Assembly (NCBI RefSeq): GCF_018866325.1
Contig: NZ_CP076457.1
Coordinates: forward strand, 6,111,001 to 6,175,000
Length of the DNA stretch: 64,000 nt
From: Streptomyces sp. YPW6
Lineage (GTDB): Bacteria; Actinomycetota; Actinomycetes; Streptomycetales; Streptomycetaceae
Reading direction: 5' to 3'
The notes beneath the pieces are model-generated. The model worked only from the letters and a program-made list of their open reading frames with translations, was not told the DNA's origin and did not search any database. Shown here piece after piece: positions 7,653-17,411 of this stretch. Within the stretch, counting starts at the first letter, position 1, and each line of letters starts with the position of its first letter. A program made the position numbers and the translations under genes.

Positions 7653-8188
7653 CCCCCGAGGGTGGCCCGCCGAACGGTGTCGCCGGACGGCGCGGCGGGC
7701 GGACCGGACGGCGCGGGGGCGGAGCGGCCGGACTGCGCGGCGGCCGGAGCGGCCGGGCGACCGGCGTAACCGGGTCGCCCGAACGGCGCAACCGCCCCGC
7801 AACCCCTGTGACGTACGTCCTGGCACCGCCCACTGGGCGCGAGCGGCCCCGCGGCCGTAAAATGAGACGCTATGCAGCGCTACACATAAGTAGCCGTAAC
7901 TCGGTGGTTTCGTTTCGCGTACCGCCGGGCAAGAGCCGTAAGCACCGCAGGCAACGACGCCTGCTCTCTGCGACTCCCCGGGCGCCGATCGTTCCGACAG
8001 CGACCCACCCCTGGTCAGCCGGTCGCCTCTGGATCGCCCAGTCACTTCCGGTCACCACGGTGTCCGTATGTTGGAACAAGCCTTCCGCTTCTTGAGAAGC
8101 GCCCCATCATGTAACCTGCACGAAATTTCGCAGAGGGCCAACGTCGTCCCTCGGCACTGCACATGCCACGACGACGACGGGAGAGCCG
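7653..8188. other. gltB leader/promoter region (536 bp)
   Basis: The first 200 bp is repetitive GC-rich sequence after the transporter gene with no gene seen. From about 7855 the base composition becomes more balanced, as expected for a promoter region. A GlnR-like element lies at 7896-7922. A perfect inverted repeat, CGCTTCT-TG-AGAAGCG, lies at 8086-8101, about 90 bp before the gltB start. It could be an operator or a leader hairpin. Confidence 0.5.
7896..7922 (-). promoter_or_regulatory. possible GlnR-type box upstream of gltB
   Basis: On the minus strand GAAAC and GTTAC are separated by 6 bp, and a third pentamer, GTACG, lies another 6 bp away. Streptomyces GlnR boxes are GTnAC and GAAAC half-sites spaced by 6 bp. 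Two half-sites match exactly and the third only partly. The position upstream of glutamate synthase makes sense for nitrogen control. It is only a pattern match. Confidence 0.35.
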
Positions 8189-11100
8189 ATGCGTATCGAC
8201 GCCTGGTCGCCCATGGACGGTCGCCCCGCCCAGCAGGGGATGTACGACCCCCGTAACGAGCACGACGCCTGTGGCGTCGGGTTCGTGGCCACTCTGACCG
8301 GTGTGGCCAGCCATGAGCTGGTCGAGCAGGCGCTGACCGTGCTGCGCAACCTCGAACACCGCGGCGCCACCGGCTCCGAGCCCGACTCCGGCGACGGCGC
8401 CGGCATTCTCTGCCAGGTCCCGGACGCCTTCCTGCGCGCCGAGACCCCTTTCGAACTTCCCGAGGCCGGCTCGTACGCCGTGGGCATCGCCTTCCTGCCC
8501 GCCGACAACTCCACCGAGGCCGTCCGCACGATCGAGAAGATCGCGGCCCAGGAGGGCCTGAAGGTCCTCGGCTGGCGCGACGTCCCGGTCACCCCCGAAC
8601 TTCTCGGCAACGGCGCCCGCGCCACCATGCCCACCTTCCGCCAGGTCTTCGTCGCCGACGGCGAGAGCGCCGGCATCGTCCTGGACCGCAAGGCGTTCGT
8701 CCTGCGCAAGCGTGCCGAGCGTGAGGCCGGGGTGTACTTCCCCTCGCTGTCCGCCCGCACCCTCGTCTACAAGGGCATGCTCACCACCGGGCAGCTGGAG
8801 CCGTTCTTCCCGGACCTCTCCGACCGCCGCTTCGCCTCCACGGTCGCCCTGGTCCACTCCCGGTTCTCCACCAACACCTTCCCCAGCTGGCCGCTGGCCC
8901 ACCCGTACCGTTTCGTCGCGCACAACGGCGAGATCAACACGGTCAAGGGCAACCGCAACTGGATGAAGGCCCGCGAGTCCCAGCTCGCCTCCAGCCTCTT
9001 CGGCCAGGCGCAGCTCGACCGGATCTTCCCCGTCTGCACCCCGGACGCCTCCGACTCGGCCTCCTTCGACGAGGTGCTGGAACTGCTCCACCTCGGCGGC
9101 CGCTCGCTGCCGCACGCCGTGCTGATGATGGTCCCCGAGGCGTGGGAGAACCACGACTCGATGGACCCGGCCCGGCGCGCCTTCTACCAGTACCACGCGT
9201 CGATGATGGAGCCCTGGGACGGCCCGGCCTGCGTCACCTTCACCGACGGCGTCCAGGTCGGCGCGGTCCTCGACCGCAACGGGCTGCGCCCCGGCCGCTA
9301 CTGGGTCACCGACGACGGCCTCGTCGTGCTCTCCTCCGAGGTCGGCGTCCTCGACATCGACCCGGCCAAGGTCGTCCGCAAGGGCCGCCTCCAGCCCGGC
9401 CGCATGTTCCTCGTCGACACCGCCGAGCACCGCATCATCGAGGACGACGAGATCAAGGCGTCCCTCGCCGCCGAGCAGCCCTACCAGGAGTGGCTGGAGA
9501 CCGGCGAGATCGAGCTGAGCGACCTGCCCGAGCGCGAGCACATCGTGCACACCCACGCCTCGGTCACCCGCCGCCAGCAGACCTTCGGCTACACCGAGGA
9601 AGAGCTCCGCGTCATCCTCGCGCCGATGGCCCGCACCGCCGGCGAACCGCTCGGCTCCATGGGCACCGACTCGCCGATCGCCGCGCTCTCCGAGCGCCCG
9701 CGGCTGCTCTTCGACTACTTCACCCAGCTCTTCGCCCAGGTCACCAACCCGCCGCTGGACGCCATTCGCGAGGAGCTCGTCACCTCGCTGCGCTCCTCGC
9801 TCGGCCCCCAGGGCAACATCCTGGAGCCGACCGCCGCCGCGGCCCGCAGCGTCACGCTGCCCTTCCCGGTGATCGACAACGACGAGCTCGCCAAGCTGAT
9901 ACACATCAACGCCGACGGCGACATGCCGGGCATGCGGGCCGCCACCCTCTCCGGTCTCTACCGGGTGAGCGGCGGCGGTGACGCGCTGGCCGCGCGCCTG
10001 GAGGAGATCTGCGCCGAGGTCGACGCCGCCATCGAGGACGGCGCCCGCCTCATCGTCCTCTCCGACCGGCACTCCGACGCCGAGCACGCGCCGATTCCCT
10101 CGCTGCTGCTCACCTCCGCCGTCCACCACCACCTCATCCGCACCAAGCAGCGCACCCAGGTGGGCCTGCTGGTCGAGGCCGGGGACGTCCGCGAGGTCCA
10201 CCACGTCGCGCTGCTCATCGGTTACGGCGCCGCCGCGGTCAACCCGTACCTCGCGATGGAGTCCGTCGAGGACCTGGTCCGCGCCGGGACGTTCATCGAG
10301 AACATCGAGGTCGAGCAGGCCATCCGGAACCTGATCTACGCGCTCGGCAAGGGCGTCCTGAAGGTCATGTCCAAGATGGGCATCTCCACCGTCGCCTCCT
10401 ACCGCGGCGCCCAGGTCTTCGAGGCCGTCGGCCTCGACGAGGAGTTCGTCGCCGCGTACTTCAACGGCACCGCCACCAAGATCGGCGGCGCCGGACTGGA
10501 CGTCATCGCCAAGGAGGTCGCCGCCCGGCACACCAAGGCGTACCCCGCCTCCGGCATCGCGGCATCCCACCGCGCGCTGGACATCGGCGGCGAGTACCAG
10601 TGGCGGCGCGAGGGCGAACCCCACCTGTTCGACCCGGAGACGGTCTTCCGCCTCCAGCACGCCACCCGCAACCGGCGCTACGACATCTTCAAGCAGTACA
10701 CGGACCGGGTGAACGAGCAGTCCGAGCGCCTCATGACGCTCCGCGGCCTCTTCGGCTTCACCTCGGACCGGGCCCCGATCTCCGTCGACGAGGTCGAGCC
10801 CGCCTCGGAGATCGTCAAGCGCTTCTCCACCGGCGCCATGTCGTACGGCTCCATCTCCCGCGAGGCCCACGAGACCCTCGCCATCGCGATGAACCGGCTC
10901 GGCGGCAAGTCCAACACCGGCGAGGGCGGCGAGGACCCGGAGCGCCTGTACGACCCGGAGCGCCGCTCCTCCATCAAGCAGGTCGCCTCCGGCCGCTTCG
11001 GGGTGACCAGCGAATACCTGGTCAACGCCGACGACATCCAGATCAAGATGGCCCAGGGCGCCAAGCCCGGCGAGGGCGGCCAGCTGCCCGGCCACAAGGT

Positions 11101-12748
11101 CTACCCGTGGGTCGCCAAGACGCGTCACTCGACGCCCGGCGTCGGCCTCATCTCGCCGCCGCCCCACCACGACATCTACTCCATCGAAGACCTCGCGCAG
11201 CTGATCCACGACCTGAAGAACGCCAACCCCGTCGCGCGCATCCACGTGAAGCTCGTGTCCGAGGTCGGCGTCGGCACGGTCGCCGCCGGTGTCTCCAAGG
11301 CCCACGCGGACGTCGTCCTCATCTCCGGCCACGACGGCGGCACGGGCGCGTCCCCGCTCACCTCCCTGAAGCACGCGGGCGGCCCCTGGGAGCTCGGTCT
11401 CGCCGAGACCCAGCAGACCCTGCTGCTCAACGGCCTGCGCGACCGCATCGTCGTGCAGACCGACGGCCAGCTCAAGACCGGCCGCGACGTCGTCATCGCC
11501 GCCCTCCTCGGCGCCGAGGAGTTCGGTTTCGCGACCGCGCCGCTCGTCGTCTCCGGCTGCGTCATGATGCGCGTCTGCCACCTGGACACCTGCCCGGTCG
11601 GCATCGCCACCCAGAACCCGGTGCTGCGCGACCGCTTCTCCGGCAAGGCCGAGTACGTCGTCAACTTCTTCGAGTTCATCGCCGAAGAGGTCCGCGAACT
11701 CCTCGCCGAGCTGGGCTTCCGCTCCATCGAGGAGGCCGTCGGCCACGCCGAGCTCCTCGACACCGACCGGGCCGTCTCGCACTGGAAGGCGCAGGGCCTC
11801 GACCTCGCCCCGCTCTTCCACGTGCCCGAACTGCCCGAGGGCGCGGTCCGCCACCGGATCGTCGAGCAGGACCACGGCCTGACGAAGGCGCTCGACAACC
11901 AGCTCATCAAGCTGGCCGCCGACGCGCTGGGCGCGACAAGCCCCGAGGCCGCCCGCCCGGTCCGCGCCCAGGTCGCGATCCGCAACATCAACCGGACCGT
12001 CGGCACGATGCTCGGCCACGAGGTGACCCGCAAGTTCGGCGGCCCGGGCCTGCCCCAGGACACCATCGACATCACCTTCACCGGCTCGGCCGGCCAGTCC
12101 TTCGGGGCGTTCGTGCCGCGCGGCATCACCCTGCGTCTGGAGGGCGACGCCAACGACTACGTCGGCAAGGGCCTCTCCGGCGGCCGGGTCATCGTCCGCC
12201 CGGACCGGGGCGCCGACCACCTCGCCGAGTACTCCACCATCGCCGGCAACACCATCGGCTACGGCGCGACCGGCGGCGAGATCTTCCTCCGCGGCCGCAC
12301 CGGCGAACGCTTCTGCGTCCGCAACTCCGGAGCCCTCGTCGTCTCCGAAGGCGTCGGCGACCACGGCTGCGAGTACATGACCGGCGGCCACGCCGTCGTC
12401 CTCGGCGAGACCGGCCGCAACTTCGCCGCCGGTATGTCGGGCGGTATCGCGTACGTCATCGACCTGAACCGCGACCACGTCAACGTCGGCAACCTCGGCG
12501 CCGTCGAGGAGCTGGACGACACCGACAAGCAGTGGCTGCACGACGTCGTGCGCCGCCACCACGAGGAGACCGGCTCCACCGTCGCCGAGAAGCTCCTCGC
12601 CGAGTGGGACACCGCCGTGGCCCGCTTCAGCAAGATCATCCCGTCCACGTACAAGGCAGTGCTCGCCGCCAAGGACGCCGCTGAGCTCGCCGGTCTCTCC
12701 GAGCAGGAGACCACCGAGAAGATGATGGAGGCGGCGACCCATGGCTGA
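8189..12748 (+). CDS. gltB: glutamate synthase large subunit
   Basis: 1519 residues, full length. It makes two glutamates from glutamine and 2-oxoglutarate with the small subunit. Domains in order: class II glutaminase whose nucleophile is Cys28 (NEHDACGVGFVATLTG), so the first 27 residues are a cleaved propeptide; a central domain; the FMN domain with STGAMSYGSISREAHETLA and GHDGGTGASPLTS; the 3Fe-4S cysteines in CVMMRVCHLDTCPVG; and the C-terminal beta-helix gltB domain (YGATGGEIFLRGRTGERF). The last 8 bp overlap the start of gltD, implying coupled translation. The ATG at 8189 follows a GGGAGAG site. Confidence 0.98.
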   Translation: MRIDAWSPMDGRPAQQGMYDPRNEHDACGVGFVATLTGVASHELVEQALTVLRNLEHRGATGSEPDSGDGAGILCQVPDAFLRAETPFELPEAGSYAVGIAFLPADNSTEAVRTIEKIAAQEGLKVLGWRDVPVTPELLGNGARATMPTFRQVFVADGESAGIVLDRKAFVLRKRAEREAGVYFPSLSARTLVYKGMLTTGQLEPFFPDLSDRRFASTVALVHSRFSTNTFPSWPLAHPYRFVAHNGEINTVKGNRNWMKARESQLASSLFGQAQLDRIFPVCTPDASDSASFDEVLELLHLGGRSLPHAVLMMVPEAWENHDSMDPARRAFYQYHASMMEPWDGPACVTFTDGVQVGAVLDRNGLRPGRYWVTDDGLVVLSSEVGVLDIDPAKVVRKGRLQPGRMFLVDTAEHRIIEDDEIKASLAAEQPYQEWLETGEIELSDLPEREHIVHTHASVTRRQQTFGYTEEELRVILAPMARTAGEPLGSMGTDSPIAALSERPRLLFDYFTQLFAQVTNPPLDAIREELVTSLRSSLGPQGNILEPTAAAARSVTLPFPVIDNDELAKLIHINADGDMPGMRAATLSGLYRVSGGGDALAARLEEICAEVDAAIEDGARLIVLSDRHSDAEHAPIPSLLLTSAVHHHLIRTKQRTQVGLLVEAGDVREVHHVALLIGYGAAAVNPYLAMESVEDLVRAGTFIENIEVEQAIRNLIYALGKGVLKVMSKMGISTVASYRGAQVFEAVGLDEEFVAAYFNGTATKIGGAGLDVIAKEVAARHTKAYPASGIAASHRALDIGGEYQWRREGEPHLFDPETVFRLQHATRNRRYDIFKQYTDRVNEQSERLMTLRGLFGFTSDRAPISVDEVEPASEIVKRFSTGAMSYGSISREAHETLAIAMNRLGGKSNTGEGGEDPERLYDPERRSSIKQVASGRFGVTSEYLVNADDIQIKMAQGAKPGEGGQLPGHKVYPWVAKTRHSTPGVGLISPPPHHDIYSIEDLAQLIHDLKNANPVARIHVKLVSEVGVGTVAAGVSKAHADVVLISGHDGGTGASPLTSLKHAGGPWELGLAETQQTLLLNGLRDRIVVQTDGQLKTGRDVVIAALLGAEEFGFATAPLVVSGCVMMRVCHLDTCPVGIATQNPVLRDRFSGKAEYVVNFFEFIAEEVRELLAELGFRSIEEAVGHAELLDTDRAVSHWKAQGLDLAPLFHVPELPEGAVRHRIVEQDHGLTKALDNQLIKLAADALGATSPEAARPVRAQVAIRNINRTVGTMLGHEVTRKFGGPGLPQDTIDITFTGSAGQSFGAFVPRGITLRLEGDANDYVGKGLSGGRVIVRPDRGADHLAEYSTIAGNTIGYGATGGEIFLRGRTGERFCVRNSGALVVSEGVGDHGCEYMTGGHAVVLGETGRNFAAGMSGGIAYVIDLNRDHVNVGNLGAVEELDDTDKQWLHDVVRRHHEETGSTVAEKLLAEWDTAVARFSKIIPSTYKAVLAAKDAAELAGLSEQETTEKMMEAATHG

Positions 12749-14201
12749 CCCCAAGGGCTTCCTGACCACCGGACGCGAGGTCGCCCAGACCCGCCCCGTG
12801 GCCGAGCGCGTCAAGGACTGGAACGAGGTCTACGTTCCGGGCTCGCTGCTCCCGATCATCAGCAAGCAGGCCGGCCGCTGCATGGACTGCGGCATCCCCT
12901 TCTGCCACAACGGCTGCCCGCTCGGAAACCTCATCCCCGAGTGGAACGACTACGCCTACCGCGAGGACTGGACCGCCGCGTCCGAGCGGCTGCACGCCAC
13001 GAACAACTTCCCGGAGTTCACCGGGCGGCTGTGCCCGGCGCCCTGCGAGTCCGCGTGCGTGCTCGGCATCAACCAGCCCGCCGTCACCATCAAGAACGTC
13101 GAGGTCTCCATCATCGACAAGGCGTGGGACAGCGGCGACGTCACCCCGCAGCCGCCCGAGCGCCTCTCCGGCAAGACCGTCGCGGTCATCGGCTCGGGCC
13201 CGGCGGGACTCGCCGCCGCCCAGCAGCTGACCCGGGCCGGCCACACCGTCGTCGTCTACGAGCGCGCGGACCGCATCGGGGGCCTGCTGCGCTACGGCAT
13301 CCCCGAGTTCAAGATGGAGAAGTCGCACATCAACCGCCGCATCGAGCAGATGCGCCTGGAGGGCACCAAGTTCCGTACGGGGGTGGAGATCGGCCAGGAC
13401 ATCGACGCCGCCAAGCTCCGCCGCCGCTACGACGCCGTCGTCATCGCGGCCGGCGCCACCGTCTCCCGCGACCTGCCGGTCCCCGGCCGTGAGCTGAACG
13501 GCGTCCACTTCGCGATGGAGTACCTGCCGCTGGCCAACAAGGTGCAGGAGGGCGACCTCACCGTTCCCCCGATCACCGCCGAGGGCAAGCACGTCGTCGT
13601 CATCGGCGGCGGCGACACCGGCGCCGACTGCGTGGGCACCGCCCACCGCCAGGGCGCGGCCTCCGTCACCCAGCTGGAGATCATGCCCAAGCCGGGCGAG
13701 GAGCGGAACGCCAACCAGCCCTGGCCGACCTTCCCGATGCTCTACAAGGTCACCTCCGCGCACGAGGAGGGCGGCGAGCGGGTCTACTCCGTCTCCACCA
13801 CCCACTTCGAGGGCGACGAGGACGGAAACGTGGCCGCCCTCCACCTGGTCGAGGTCGAGTTCAAGGACGGTAAGCTGGAGCAGAAGCCCGGCACGGAGCG
13901 GCGCATCCCCGCGCAGCTCGTCACCCTTGCCATGGGCTTCACCGGAACCGACCAGTCCAACGGTCTGGTCCAGCAGTTCGGCCTGGAGCTCGACCAGCGA
14001 GGCAACGTCGCCCGCGACGAGAGCTACGCGACCAACGTCGACGGCGTCTACGTCGCCGGTGACGCGGGACGCGGCCAGTCGCTGATCGTCTGGGCGATCG
14101 CCGAGGGCCGCTCCGCCGCCCGCGGAGTCGACCGCTTCCTGACCGGGACCAGCGCCCTGCCGGCCCCGATCCGCCCGACGGACCGCTCCCTGCTGGTCTG
14201 A
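12741..14201 (+). CDS. gltD: glutamate synthase small subunit
   Basis: 486 residues. Supplies electrons from NAD(P)H through FAD and two 4Fe-4S clusters to GltB. N-terminal cysteine motifs are CMDCGIPFCHNGCPLGN and CPAPCESACVLGIN. The FAD dinucleotide fold is VAVIGSGPAGLAAAQQL, the NADPH fold VVIGGGDTGADCVGTAHRQG, and the C-terminal FAD contact GVYVAGDAGRGQSLIVWAI. It overlaps gltB by 8 bp. Its length and all motifs are normal. A strong hairpin lies just downstream, ending the gltBD operon. Confidence 0.98.
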   Translation: MADPKGFLTTGREVAQTRPVAERVKDWNEVYVPGSLLPIISKQAGRCMDCGIPFCHNGCPLGNLIPEWNDYAYREDWTAASERLHATNNFPEFTGRLCPAPCESACVLGINQPAVTIKNVEVSIIDKAWDSGDVTPQPPERLSGKTVAVIGSGPAGLAAAQQLTRAGHTVVVYERADRIGGLLRYGIPEFKMEKSHINRRIEQMRLEGTKFRTGVEIGQDIDAAKLRRRYDAVVIAAGATVSRDLPVPGRELNGVHFAMEYLPLANKVQEGDLTVPPITAEGKHVVVIGGGDTGADCVGTAHRQGAASVTQLEIMPKPGEERNANQPWPTFPMLYKVTSAHEEGGERVYSVSTTHFEGDEDGNVAALHLVEVEFKDGKLEQKPGTERRIPAQLVTLAMGFTGTDQSNGLVQQFGLELDQRGNVARDESYATNVDGVYVAGDAGRGQSLIVWAIAEGRSAARGVDRFLTGTSALPAPIRPTDRSLLV

Positions 14202-14209
14202 GCACCACC

Positions 14210-14247
14210 CGGGTTCCCCCTGGGCCACGCGGCCCGGGGGAGCCCCC
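14210..14247 (+). terminator. gltBD terminator hairpin
   Basis: A stem of about 14 bp (GGGTTCCCCCTGGGCC pairing with GGCCCGGGGGAGCCCC, minor mismatches) around an ACGC loop, followed by CCTTGATA. Located 9 bp after the gltD stop. Confidence 0.75.
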
Positions 14248-14349
14248 TTGATACGTCCCGTACAACGGCGTGCGGAACTGAACGCGGCGCCCGCCTGTCC
14301 CCGACCGGACTCAGTGGGCGCCGTGGCGCGTCCGGGCCCGGTCCGGCCC

Positions 14350-14388
14350 GGGGCCCGTGGCGGGTCCGGGGCCCGTGGCGGGTCCGGT
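14350..14388. repeat. 18-bp tandem duplication
   Basis: GGGGCCCGTGGCGGGTCC occurs twice head to tail just beyond the 3' end of the rhomboid gene, in non-coding DNA. Confidence 0.6.
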
Positions 14389-14402
14389 TCCGCCCGGTCC
14401 TC

Positions 14403-15314
14403 TCAGCCGCCCGTCAGCGCCGAGGTCCTCACCGCGACCGCCACCGCGAACAGCCCCAGCAGCACCAGCCCGCCCGCGAGCTGGAGGGGCCCGGTCCGCA
14501 GCTTCGCCGGCGCGTAGGCCAGCCCGTACGTCACCAGCGCCCCGGTCAGCAGCCCGCCCAGGTGCCCCTGCCACGAGGTGAACAGCGCCGAGAGCACCAT
14601 CCAGATCAGGAACCCGGCCATGAACCGGTTGACGGCCGCCATGTCATGGCCGAGCCGCCGGTGGATGACCCAGTACGCGGCGGCCAGGCCGAAGACCGCA
14701 CCGGAGGCGCCGACGGTGGAGGTGTCCGGGGCCAGCAGGTAGACCAGTACCGAGCCGCCCACCGCCGACAGCAGGTACAGCCCCAGATAGCGGGCCCGGC
14801 CGAGCTGCCCCTCCACCGCCCGGCCGATGTTCCACAGCGCGAACATGTTGAACAGCAGGTGCATCACCCCGAACGACGCGTCCGGCGGCAGGTGCAGGAA
14901 CGCCCCGGTCACCAGCCGGTACCACTCGCCGTCCGCGACGCCCGTCAGCTCGTACCCCGGGAAGGTGTCGCCCCGGTAGTAGTACTGCTCGCCGTCCGGC
15001 CCGGTGAGGGCCGCCCCCAGCACCGCGAACCGGTCCACGATCTCCGGCCGGACCACTTCGCCGAGGTAGGCGAGCACGTTGAGCGCGATCAGGACGTAGG
15101 TCACGACCGGTGCCGCCGCCCGGGACACCGCACCGCCGAAGACGGTACGGGGCTGCCGCACCGACCGCTGCCCCTCCTTCACGCACTCCACGCACTGATG
15201 GCCGACGGAGGCCTCCCGCATGCAGTCCGGGCAGATGCGGCGGTCGCAACGGGTGCAGCGGACATACGCCTCGGTGGACGGATGGCGGTAGCACGTGGTG
15301 GCGGCGGCCTCCAT
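14403..15314 (-). CDS. rhomboid-family intramembrane serine protease with N-terminal zinc finger
   Basis: 303 residues. The first 45 hold a B-box-like zinc finger (CYRHPSTEAYVRCTRCDRR, then CPDC and CVEC), a common streptomycete arrangement. Six membrane helices follow. The catalytic Ser is in TVGASGAVFGLAAAY and the catalytic His in WQGHLGGLLTGAL; the HLLFNMFALWNIG loop supplies the His-Asn motif of helix 2. Such proteases cut transmembrane substrates at the membrane, but the substrate is unknown. The ATG at 15314 follows a GGAG site. Convergent with gltD. Confidence 0.93.
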   Translation of the reverse strand: MEAAATTCYRHPSTEAYVRCTRCDRRICPDCMREASVGHQCVECVKEGQRSVRQPRTVFGGAVSRAAAPVVTYVLIALNVLAYLGEVVRPEIVDRFAVLGAALTGPDGEQYYYRGDTFPGYELTGVADGEWYRLVTGAFLHLPPDASFGVMHLLFNMFALWNIGRAVEGQLGRARYLGLYLLSAVGGSVLVYLLAPDTSTVGASGAVFGLAAAYWVIHRRLGHDMAAVNRFMAGFLIWMVLSALFTSWQGHLGGLLTGALVTYGLAYAPAKLRTGPLQLAGGLVLLGLFAVAVAVRTSALTGG

Positions 15315-15459
15315 GGCCGGCTCCTTCGCTGGGGGTGGGCAACGAGCCGGTGGGGGCGGCGGCGATCAAGATAGCGAACCGCTGCGACGGGCCGTGTGCC
15401 CGGGGCCCGGCCGTCGCCTAGGCTCAAGGTCCGGCGAAGACCGAACGGGGGGAGCCGTC

Positions 15460-16212
15460 ATGCGCGGAGCGGACACGGCCGTGGCCGAAAGAGGCCCGGC
15501 GATCAGCCTGACCAAGGTCCAGGAGACGGCTCCGGCCCTCGTCAGCCTCTACAAGAGCGCCGGGGTCTCGCTGGAGAAGCACGGCCTGGGCGGTCACCGC
15601 GCGGCCGTCTATCTCGTCCTCGACTACTCCGGCTCGATGAAGCCCTACTACCGTGACGGCAGCGTCCAGGCACTGGCCGACCGGGTCCTGGGCCTGTCGT
15701 CCCACCTCGACGACGACGGCACGGTCCCCGTCGTCTTCTTCTCCACCGACGTCGACGCGGTCACCGACATCGCCCTCGACAACCACCACGGCCGGATCGA
15801 CGAGATCGCCGAAAGCCTCGGCCACATGGGGAAGACGAGCTACCACCTGGCGATGGACGCCGTCATCGACCACTACCTCGACAGCGGCTCCACCGAGCCC
15901 GCCCTGGTCGTCTTCCAGACGGACGGCGGACCGATCAACAAGCTCGCCGCCGAGCGCTATCTCTGCAAGGCCGCCAAGCTGCCCGTGTTCTGGCAGTTCG
16001 TCGGTTTCGGCAACACCCGCAGCAACCAGTTCGACTTCCTGCGCAAGCTCGACGAACTCGCCGTCCCCGCCAAGCGGCCCGTCGACAACGCCGGTTACTT
16101 CCACGCGGGCCCCGACCCCCGGAAGGTCCCGGACCGCGAGCTGTACGACCGGCTCGTCGCCGAGTTCCCGCTCTGGCTGGCCGCCGCCCGTGAGCAGGGG
16201 ATCGTCCGGTGA
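15460..16212 (+). CDS. VWA-domain protein (TerF/TerY-like)
   Basis: 250 residues, essentially one von Willebrand factor A fold. The MIDAS metal site begins with VYLVLDYSGSMKPYYRDG and continues with GKTSYHLAM and VVFQTDGGP. Bacterial relatives next to TerD-type genes act in tellurite/stress or phage-response modules, but no ter genes are visible here. I chose the ATG at 15460, preceded by GGGGGGAG, over an upstream in-frame start at 15295 that would read through the rhomboid promoter. The stop overlaps the hutD-like start by 4 bp. The specific role is unknown. Confidence 0.85.
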   Translation: MRGADTAVAERGPAISLTKVQETAPALVSLYKSAGVSLEKHGLGGHRAAVYLVLDYSGSMKPYYRDGSVQALADRVLGLSSHLDDDGTVPVVFFSTDVDAVTDIALDNHHGRIDEIAESLGHMGKTSYHLAMDAVIDHYLDSGSTEPALVVFQTDGGPINKLAAERYLCKAAKLPVFWQFVGFGNTRSNQFDFLRKLDELAVPAKRPVDNAGYFHAGPDPRKVPDRELYDRLVAEFPLWLAAAREQGIVR

Positions 16213-16781
16213 CCCCGCGCATCCTGCGCGCCGCCGACCTGACCCCCGCCCCCTGGAAGAACGGCGGCGGGCTCACCCGGGAGATCGCCACCGGCCCCGG
16301 GGGCGCGGGGGCCGACGCCTTCGACTGGCGCGTCAGCCTCGCGGACGTCACCGCCGACGGGCCGTTCTCCGCCTTCCCCGGGGTGGACCGCATCCTCACC
16401 GTGGTCGAGGGCGCCGGCATGGACCTCGTCGTCGGGGGCGAGCACCACATCGTGGACGAGCCCCTGTGGCCGCACGGCTTCCCCGGCGACCTGCCCACCG
16501 AGGGCTTCCTGCTGGGCGGCCCCGTCGTCAACCTCAACGTCATGTACCGCCGGGCCCGTACGCGGGCGGAGACCGCGGTCGTCTGCGGCACCGTCCGCCT
16601 GCTGCCGCCGGAGGGCGGCGCGGTGCTCGCCGTCTCCCTCGACGACGGCACGGAGCTGGAGGGCGGGGGCGGCGGCGGTGTCCGGCTGGACCGCTACGAC
16701 GCCGTGCTGGCGGCCGGGGAGTCGCCCGGAGTCCTGCGGACGATGGGCCATGCGGTGCTGACCACGTTCTCCCGCACGTGA
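16209..16781 (+). CDS. hutD: HutD-family cupin protein
   Basis: 190 residues with the HutD signature PAPWKNGGGLTREIATGPG and the cupin-like FDWRVSLADVTADGPFSAFPGVDRIL. HutD proteins are small bicupins often linked with histidine utilisation and thought to modulate it; the biochemical role is unsettled. No hut genes are nearby. It starts with GTG at 16209 inside the last codons of the VWA gene (GTGA overlap), so the two are probably co-translated although their functions appear unrelated. Confidence 0.85.
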   Translation: MTPRILRAADLTPAPWKNGGGLTREIATGPGGAGADAFDWRVSLADVTADGPFSAFPGVDRILTVVEGAGMDLVVGGEHHIVDEPLWPHGFPGDLPTEGFLLGGPVVNLNVMYRRARTRAETAVVCGTVRLLPPEGGAVLAVSLDDGTELEGGGGGGVRLDRYDAVLAAGESPGVLRTMGHAVLTTFSRT

Positions 16782-16846
16782 CCGACCGGCCCTTGGCGGG
16801 CCGGAAAACGGGCACCGATCTCCTCACCGCGGGATACGGTCCAGGC

Positions 16847-17314
16847 ATGCTCGACAACGTATCCGGAAGCACCGTGATCCGCCGCTACGCCGCCGCGGAC
16901 GAGAACGCGGCGATGGACGTCTGGTCCCGTGCCGGCGGTCCGGCCCACCCCTTCATCCCCGGCGAGGGCGGGGGTGAGCGCGCCCGCAAGATGCGCGAGA
17001 TCTACCTCGTCCACGCCGAGAACTGGGTCGTCGAGACGGACGGCCGGGTGGTGGCCCTGCTGGGACTCCTGGACGCCGAGATCGGCGGCCTCTTCGTGGC
17101 CCCGGAGGCACAGGGCACCGGGGTGGGGCGGCGCCTGGTCGAGCACGCGGCGGCGCTGCACGGCTCATTGACCCTTGAGGTGTACGAGAAGAACACGGGG
17201 GCTCGCGGCTTCTACGCGCGGATGGGTTTCGTGGAGGAGAGCCGCCGCGTCGACGAGGAGTACGACGAGGTGATGGTGAGGCTCACCCGGCGGGCTCCGG
17301 AGAACCACGCCTGA
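16847..17314 (+). CDS. GNAT-family N-acetyltransferase
   Basis: 155 residues with the GNAT fold. Motif A, FVAPEAQGTGVGRRLVEHA, is the acetyl-CoA pyrophosphate loop, and motif B is LEVYEKNTGARGFYARMGFV. The pattern resembles YjaB/ElaA-type small-molecule acetyltransferases. I start it at the ATG at 16847; the open frame extends far upstream but crosses hutD. The acceptor substrate cannot be predicted. Confidence 0.85.
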   Translation: MLDNVSGSTVIRRYAAADENAAMDVWSRAGGPAHPFIPGEGGGERARKMREIYLVHAENWVVETDGRVVALLGLLDAEIGGLFVAPEAQGTGVGRRLVEHAAALHGSLTLEVYEKNTGARGFYARMGFVEESRRVDEEYDEVMVRLTRRAPENHA

Positions 17315-17411
17315 GGCGTCGAGGTGGTGCGGCGGTGGCGTCCGGCTCGCCGGGACGCGTCTGCATGTCGCGCGCGAACACCGACAGCAGGTGTCGGGTA
17401 TCCGGTGTTCC

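Noticed and set aside
8042..12814. 1590-codon open frame on the minus strand
   Set aside because: It is the complement of gltB in a high-GC genome; its composition is Val/Gly/Asp-rich without motifs, while gltB carries every expected motif.
15653..17314. 553-codon frame fusing VWA region to GNAT
   Set aside because: The first 400 codons are an out-of-frame reading of the VWA and hutD genes; the true GNAT start is at 16847.
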